DNA of 9,185 nt from an uncultured Oscillospiraceae bacterium (GTDB lineage Bacteria; Bacillota; Clostridia; Oscillospirales; Acutalibacteraceae), in NCBI GenBank assembly GCA_900550095.1, contig URRG01000068.1, positions 1 to 9,185 on the forward strand. The letters are read 5' to 3'. A program made the translations under genes and the position numbers. The notes under the pieces were generated by a model that was not told the origin of the DNA, did no database searches, and was given only the letters and a program-made list of their open reading frames with translations. Positions 6,742 to 9,185 of this stretch are shown here, one piece after another (positions within the stretch are counted from its first letter, which is position 1; the number at the start of each line of letters is the position of its first letter).

Positions 6742-6753
6742 TGCGAAAAATCC

Positions 6754-8433
6754 TCATTTGCCTTTGGAAAGCAAGACAACCGTCTCAACTTGCTGTTCAT
6801 TGTCCAAACTGATGCTCATATCCTCCTCAATGATCGGCAGCTTAAATTTGATGGATTTGAGCCACTGACCATTGGGCTGGCGCTCCGGGTAAATCTGAAT
6901 CTCAGAGATCAGCGATTCCATGACCTGTCGCTTTTCCTGTTCATTCATCACCGCATACAACTTATCAAAGTAAATTAAGACCTTGTAGATATTGTCTCCC
7001 GTCAGCTTCTCTGCTTCAATCGATATTTTCTTTGCTCTGGCGGCAATCAGCAGAGATTCCAATTCTTCAATCTTATCATACATCCCATAGAGCCGATCAT
7101 CAAGGTCTGATTTCCGCCTGCTGTAATGCCGGTCGTCTGGGTCGAGAGAGTCGATTTCTTCAATTAGCTTGGATTTGGTGGAATAAGCCTGGCGAAGCTG
7201 CTTTTCATAGTTGCTGATTTCCTGCTCAATCGCCGTGGTATCGACTTTCATGTTGATCTTTTCCTGCATCATAGCCGCAAACTTTGGATTGCTCACCAGC
7301 TTTACAATGACTTCTGCCACGGCATCGTCCAGCAGTTCTTCCCGGATCTGCTTTTTGTAATCGCACTTATGCCCACGAATCATAGAGCGATGCTTACAGC
7401 CGTAATAATAAAAGTCCTTGTACTTGGCGCCGTCCGCTTTGTGCTTGATGCTTTTATTCCCATACATTCCGGCTCCGCAGACAGGACACTTTACAATGCC
7501 GGAGAGCAGATGTATGTGTTCATCTTTCCCGCGGTTGACGTGTTCGTATTTCTTGGCCTGTGCCAGCAGCTTCACCTGCGCCGCCTGCCAGACTTCTTCC
7601 GAAACAATGGGCTCATGCAATCCTTCTGCCAACAGGTAATTGTCCTGTTCCACTAGCTTATACTCGTTTCTTGTGCCGCGCACTTTTTCCATCTTGCGAC
7701 GGCCATAGGCAATTTTTCCGCAGTACACAGGATTTTTCAGAATCAGCCGGATCAGGTGTGCATCAAACAGGGGATTCTTCCCATTCTGCCGGGGAATCTT
7801 GCGGATACCGTGGTTTTTCAGATACTTTGCGATGCCGTTTGCGCCAATATCCGTATGCGCATATTGGTCATAAATGACGCGGATCGCCTCCGCTTCTTCC
7901 TCGTTGATAATCAGTTTCCCATCGACCAGCTGATACCCATAGGGGGCAAAGCCGCCATTCCAGCGGCCCTCTCTTGCCTTTTGGATGCGGCCCTCCATGG
8001 TTTGGACACGGATGTTTTCACGCTCAATTTCCGCCACTGCCGATAGGACGGAAATCATCAGCTTTCCCGCATCTTTGGAGGAATCAATACCATCCTCCAC
8101 ACAGATCAAGTTGACGCCGAAATCCTGCATGACCTGCAAGGTGGAAAGGACATCCGCCGCATTTCTGCCAAAACGGGACAGCTTGAATACCAAGACAAAG
8201 GAAACGCCGTCCTTGCCGGTTTTGATGTCCTCCATCATTTGGTTAAATTGCGTACGGCTTTCAATCGATTTACCGGATTTTCCCGCATCCTCATATTCGT
8301 GAGCAATCTCATAATCATTGAATTCTGCAAAGGCTTTCATGCGGGATTTCTGGGCATCCAGCGAGTAACCGTCAATCTGCATGGCGGTGGACACTCTCGT
8401 ATATGTATAAACTTTTATCTTTTCTTTTGCCAT
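6754..8433 (-). CDS. Large serine recombinase (site-specific integrase/excisionase)
   Basis: This 559-residue enzyme cuts and rejoins DNA at att sites through a covalent serine link, integrating or excising the element. Residues 7-150 form the resolvase catalytic domain: TRVST with nucleophile Ser15 and Arg13, R60, and KLSRFGRN with R87 and R90. The recombinase DNA-binding domain spans roughly 160-290. A zinc ribbon follows, with CPVC (C316, C319) and C346/C357. A long charged coiled coil (about 380-470) matches the inter-subunit arm of large serine integrases. The C-terminal VETVVLLSK motif recurs in clostridial members. GAGGAA 5 nt before the ATG supports the start. The gene appears intact. 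Base composition is less GC-rich than in the host genes to its left, in line with acquisition. Confidence 0.95.
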   Translation of the reverse strand: MAKEKIKVYTYTRVSTAMQIDGYSLDAQKSRMKAFAEFNDYEIAHEYEDAGKSGKSIESRTQFNQMMEDIKTGKDGVSFVLVFKLSRFGRNAADVLSTLQVMQDFGVNLICVEDGIDSSKDAGKLMISVLSAVAEIERENIRVQTMEGRIQKAREGRWNGGFAPYGYQLVDGKLIINEEEAEAIRVIYDQYAHTDIGANGIAKYLKNHGIRKIPRQNGKNPLFDAHLIRLILKNPVYCGKIAYGRRKMEKVRGTRNEYKLVEQDNYLLAEGLHEPIVSEEVWQAAQVKLLAQAKKYEHVNRGKDEHIHLLSGIVKCPVCGAGMYGNKSIKHKADGAKYKDFYYYGCKHRSMIRGHKCDYKKQIREELLDDAVAEVIVKLVSNPKFAAMMQEKINMKVDTTAIEQEISNYEKQLRQAYSTKSKLIEEIDSLDPDDRHYSRRKSDLDDRLYGMYDKIEELESLLIAARAKKISIEAEKLTGDNIYKVLIYFDKLYAVMNEQEKRQVMESLISEIQIYPERQPNGQWLKSIKFKLPIIEEDMSISLDNEQQVETVVLLSKGK

Positions 8434-8438
8434 GGCTC

Positions 8439-8444
8439 TTCCTC
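8439..8444 (-). promoter_or_regulatory. Recombinase ribosome binding site
   Basis: On the minus strand GAGGAA lies 5 nt before the recombinase ATG, fixing the start at MAKEKIKVYTYTRVST. Confidence 0.7.
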
Positions 8445-8455
8445 GCTTATACTGC

Positions 8456-8518
8456 TCAACAATTTCTTATGTATTTTCCAAGGGAAGCATTTTTCCCTTG
8501 GAAAATTAGTTTGGACAT
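8456..8518 (-). other. Possible 20-codon leader ORF across the hairpin
   Basis: On the minus strand an ATG at 8518 opens a 20-codon frame (MSKLIFQGKNASLGKYIRNC) ending 23 nt before the recombinase start and covering the whole leader hairpin. The predicted transcription start leaves only a few bases before this ATG and there is no clear Shine-Dalgarno sequence, so translation is doubtful. Confidence 0.2.
8473..8506. promoter_or_regulatory. Leader hairpin upstream of the recombinase
   Basis: A perfect 14-bp stem (8473-8486 with 8493-8506) with a 6-nt loop lies in the predicted recombinase leader, about 40 nt before the start codon. Neither strand has a T-tract after it, so it is not a clear intrinsic terminator. 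It may modulate recombinase expression, protect the RNA, or be a protein-binding site. Confidence 0.55.
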
Positions 8519-8531
8519 ATTTCTCACGATT

Positions 8532-8560
8532 ATTGTATCATGCTGCTTTTGGCGTTTCAA
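8532..8560 (-). promoter_or_regulatory. Extended -10 promoter of the recombinase gene
   Basis: On the minus strand TTGAAA (8555-8560), a 17-nt spacer and TACAAT (8532-8537) form a near-consensus sigma-A promoter. The TG of an extended -10 (TGATACAAT) is supplied by the TGA stop codon of the preceding small gene. The expected leader is about 90 nt. Confidence 0.75.
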
Positions 8561-8720
8561 TATTTTCTTTGTAAACATTTTTATTTGTGTCGTGGTTTGT
8601 GATTTTATCCTCGGGGAACACCGGATCAGGAAAAGCATCCAAGTCCAGCTCCCCAGCATATTTTTCAATCATATCTGCCAGCAAAACGGCAAGGCCGTTC
8701 CACTCATCTATCATAGGCAT
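8538..8720 (-). CDS. Small acidic protein of unknown function, mobile-element encoded
   Basis: I do not recognise this 60-residue protein. It begins MPMIDEWNGLAVLLADMIEK and is rich in Asp and Glu (about 13, against about 5 Lys and no Arg). It has a short predicted helix at residues 6-24 and a polar, probably disordered C-terminal half. No zinc motif, signal peptide or helix-turn-helix is visible. Translation is well supported: GGAGG lies 4 nt before the ATG (8725-8729), and the start overlaps the end of the relaxase frame by 17 nt, suggesting translational coupling. It lies between relaxase and recombinase genes, so a role in transfer or recombination is possible. Its acidity argues against a typical basic DNA-binding directionality factor. 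Confidence 0.6.
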   Translation of the reverse strand: MPMIDEWNGLAVLLADMIEKYAGELDLDAFPDPVFPEDKITNHDTNKNVYKENIETPKAA

Positions 8721-9185
8721 TTATCCTCCGTCTGTCCGGTTTGTGCATGTACTCCGCCAGCACTTCTTTTGGAAGGCGATCCAGTACAGCAACAGCGTCA
8801 GCATAGTCCCGCCGCAGCTTGGCATCGGCCAGCTGCTTTAAAGTGCTTTCCTGGGTCGCTTTTTCCAGAGACTGCTCCAGCTGAGCGTTCTCTTGTTTCA
8901 GCTTTTTGTTCTCCACGGTGGTTTCCGTAAATGCCACCTGATACTTTTTCATGGTGCTGTGCATCTGTTCCACCGCTGGGATATACTTATCCAGTAGAGC
9001 TGCAATCTCGGCAGCTCTGCTTTTTGCGTTAAAGGCTCCAATGCCGGTCAGCAGTTCCTCCAGCTTGGCTTTTTGCTTGGTCAGGCGGGTCATCTCCTTG
9101 AACACTCTGGGCGGGATGTGGTCACGTCCGGTCTGGCTGGCGCTTTCACCACGCTCCAGGTCTGGGTATTTGAGCACCATGTGTT
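8704..9185 (-). CDS. MobV/Pre-family relaxase, C-terminal part (cut by window edge)
   Basis: The visible 160 codons are the C-terminal region of a plasmid mobilization/recombination (Mob_Pre, MobV) relaxase, which nicks oriT and pilots the strand during mobilization. The frame has no stop up to base 9185, and the codon before the first visible Met is His. The resulting HMVLKYPDLERGES fits the segment that follows the relaxase catalytic domain in clostridial relatives as I remember them, so the Met at 9180 is internal and not the start. The catalytic HxDExxPHxH region is outside the window. The visible part is mostly charged helix and coiled coil (from HIPPRVFKEMTRLTKQKAKL onward, with heptads around VENKKLKQENAQLEQSLEKA). 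It ends 17 nt inside the small downstream gene. Confidence 0.8.
   Translation of the reverse strand, partial: HMVLKYPDLERGESASQTGRDHIPPRVFKEMTRLTKQKAKLEELLTGIGAFNAKSRAAEIAALLDKYIPAVEQMHSTMKKYQVAFTETTVENKKLKQENAQLEQSLEKATQESTLKQLADAKLRRDYADAVAVLDRLPKEVLAEYMHKPDRRRINAYDR

Larger units (their letters stand above)
6640..9185. mobile_element. End of an integrative and mobilizable element (partial)
   Basis: A MobV/Pre relaxase gene, a small gene and a large serine recombinase gene lie head to tail on the minus strand, the usual cargo-independent core of a mobilizable element. The left limit is inferred: it must lie between the intact MFS ribosome binding site (about 6640) and the recombinase stop (6754), because serine integrase genes often end close to the attachment site. 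The right end is outside the window. No conjugation (type IV secretion) gene is visible, so mobilization by a helper element is assumed. Confidence 0.72.

Noticed and set aside
6754..9185. A complete integrative conjugative element or a Tn916-like transposon
   Set aside because: Only a relaxase end, a small gene and a serine recombinase are visible; there are no type IV secretion, replication or cargo genes, so only a mobilizable element end is supported.
1..9185. CRISPR array, rRNA, tRNA or insertion sequence
   Set aside because: No regularly spaced direct repeats, no tRNA cloverleaf or rRNA-like stretch, and no DDE transposase or flanking terminal inverted repeats were found.

Overview
The window reads as chromosomal DNA of a gut-type Firmicute, most likely a clostridial (Lachnospiraceae-like) bacterium. 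The reasons are AGGAGG-type ribosome binding sites, an LplA-like sugar-binding lipoprotein beside an AraC-family regulator, a clostridial-style meso-diaminopimelate dehydrogenase, and a serine-recombinase/MobV-relaxase mobile module of a kind common in that group. The host assignment is an inference from gene families; no rRNA or other phylogenetic marker is present.

Left part (1-2938): a large solute-binding lipoprotein gene on the minus strand faces away from an AraC-type regulator gene on the plus strand, with an AT-rich intergenic region of about 380 bp between them. That region holds three good copies (and one weak copy) of an 8-bp motif GAAYGATA clustered in front of the lipoprotein gene, a likely operator. 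A perfect 30-bp palindrome at the window start follows the lipoprotein gene. No ABC permease genes are in view.

Middle part (2939-6626): a strong hairpin separates the regulator from a convergent meso-DAP dehydrogenase gene (ddh), which has its own recognisable promoter. Upstream on the same strand are a ZmaR-type GNAT acetyltransferase gene and an MFS transporter gene. The order on the minus strand is MFS, GNAT, terminator, ddh promoter, ddh.

Right part (about 6640-9185): the end of an integrative and mobilizable element. In transcription order on the minus strand it carries the C-terminal part of a MobV/Pre relaxase (cut by the window edge), a 60-residue acidic protein of unknown function whose start overlaps the relaxase end, and an intact 559-residue large serine recombinase with its own extended -10 promoter and a hairpin-containing leader. 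The host junction (attL or attR) should lie between the recombinase stop and the MFS ribosome binding site, within about 115 bp. The rest of the element continues beyond the right edge.

No rRNA, tRNA, CRISPR array or IS element was seen. I found no clearly new biological system. The most useful leads are the operator cluster, the predicted element junction, the compact promoter/leader of the recombinase, and the unexplained 60-residue protein.
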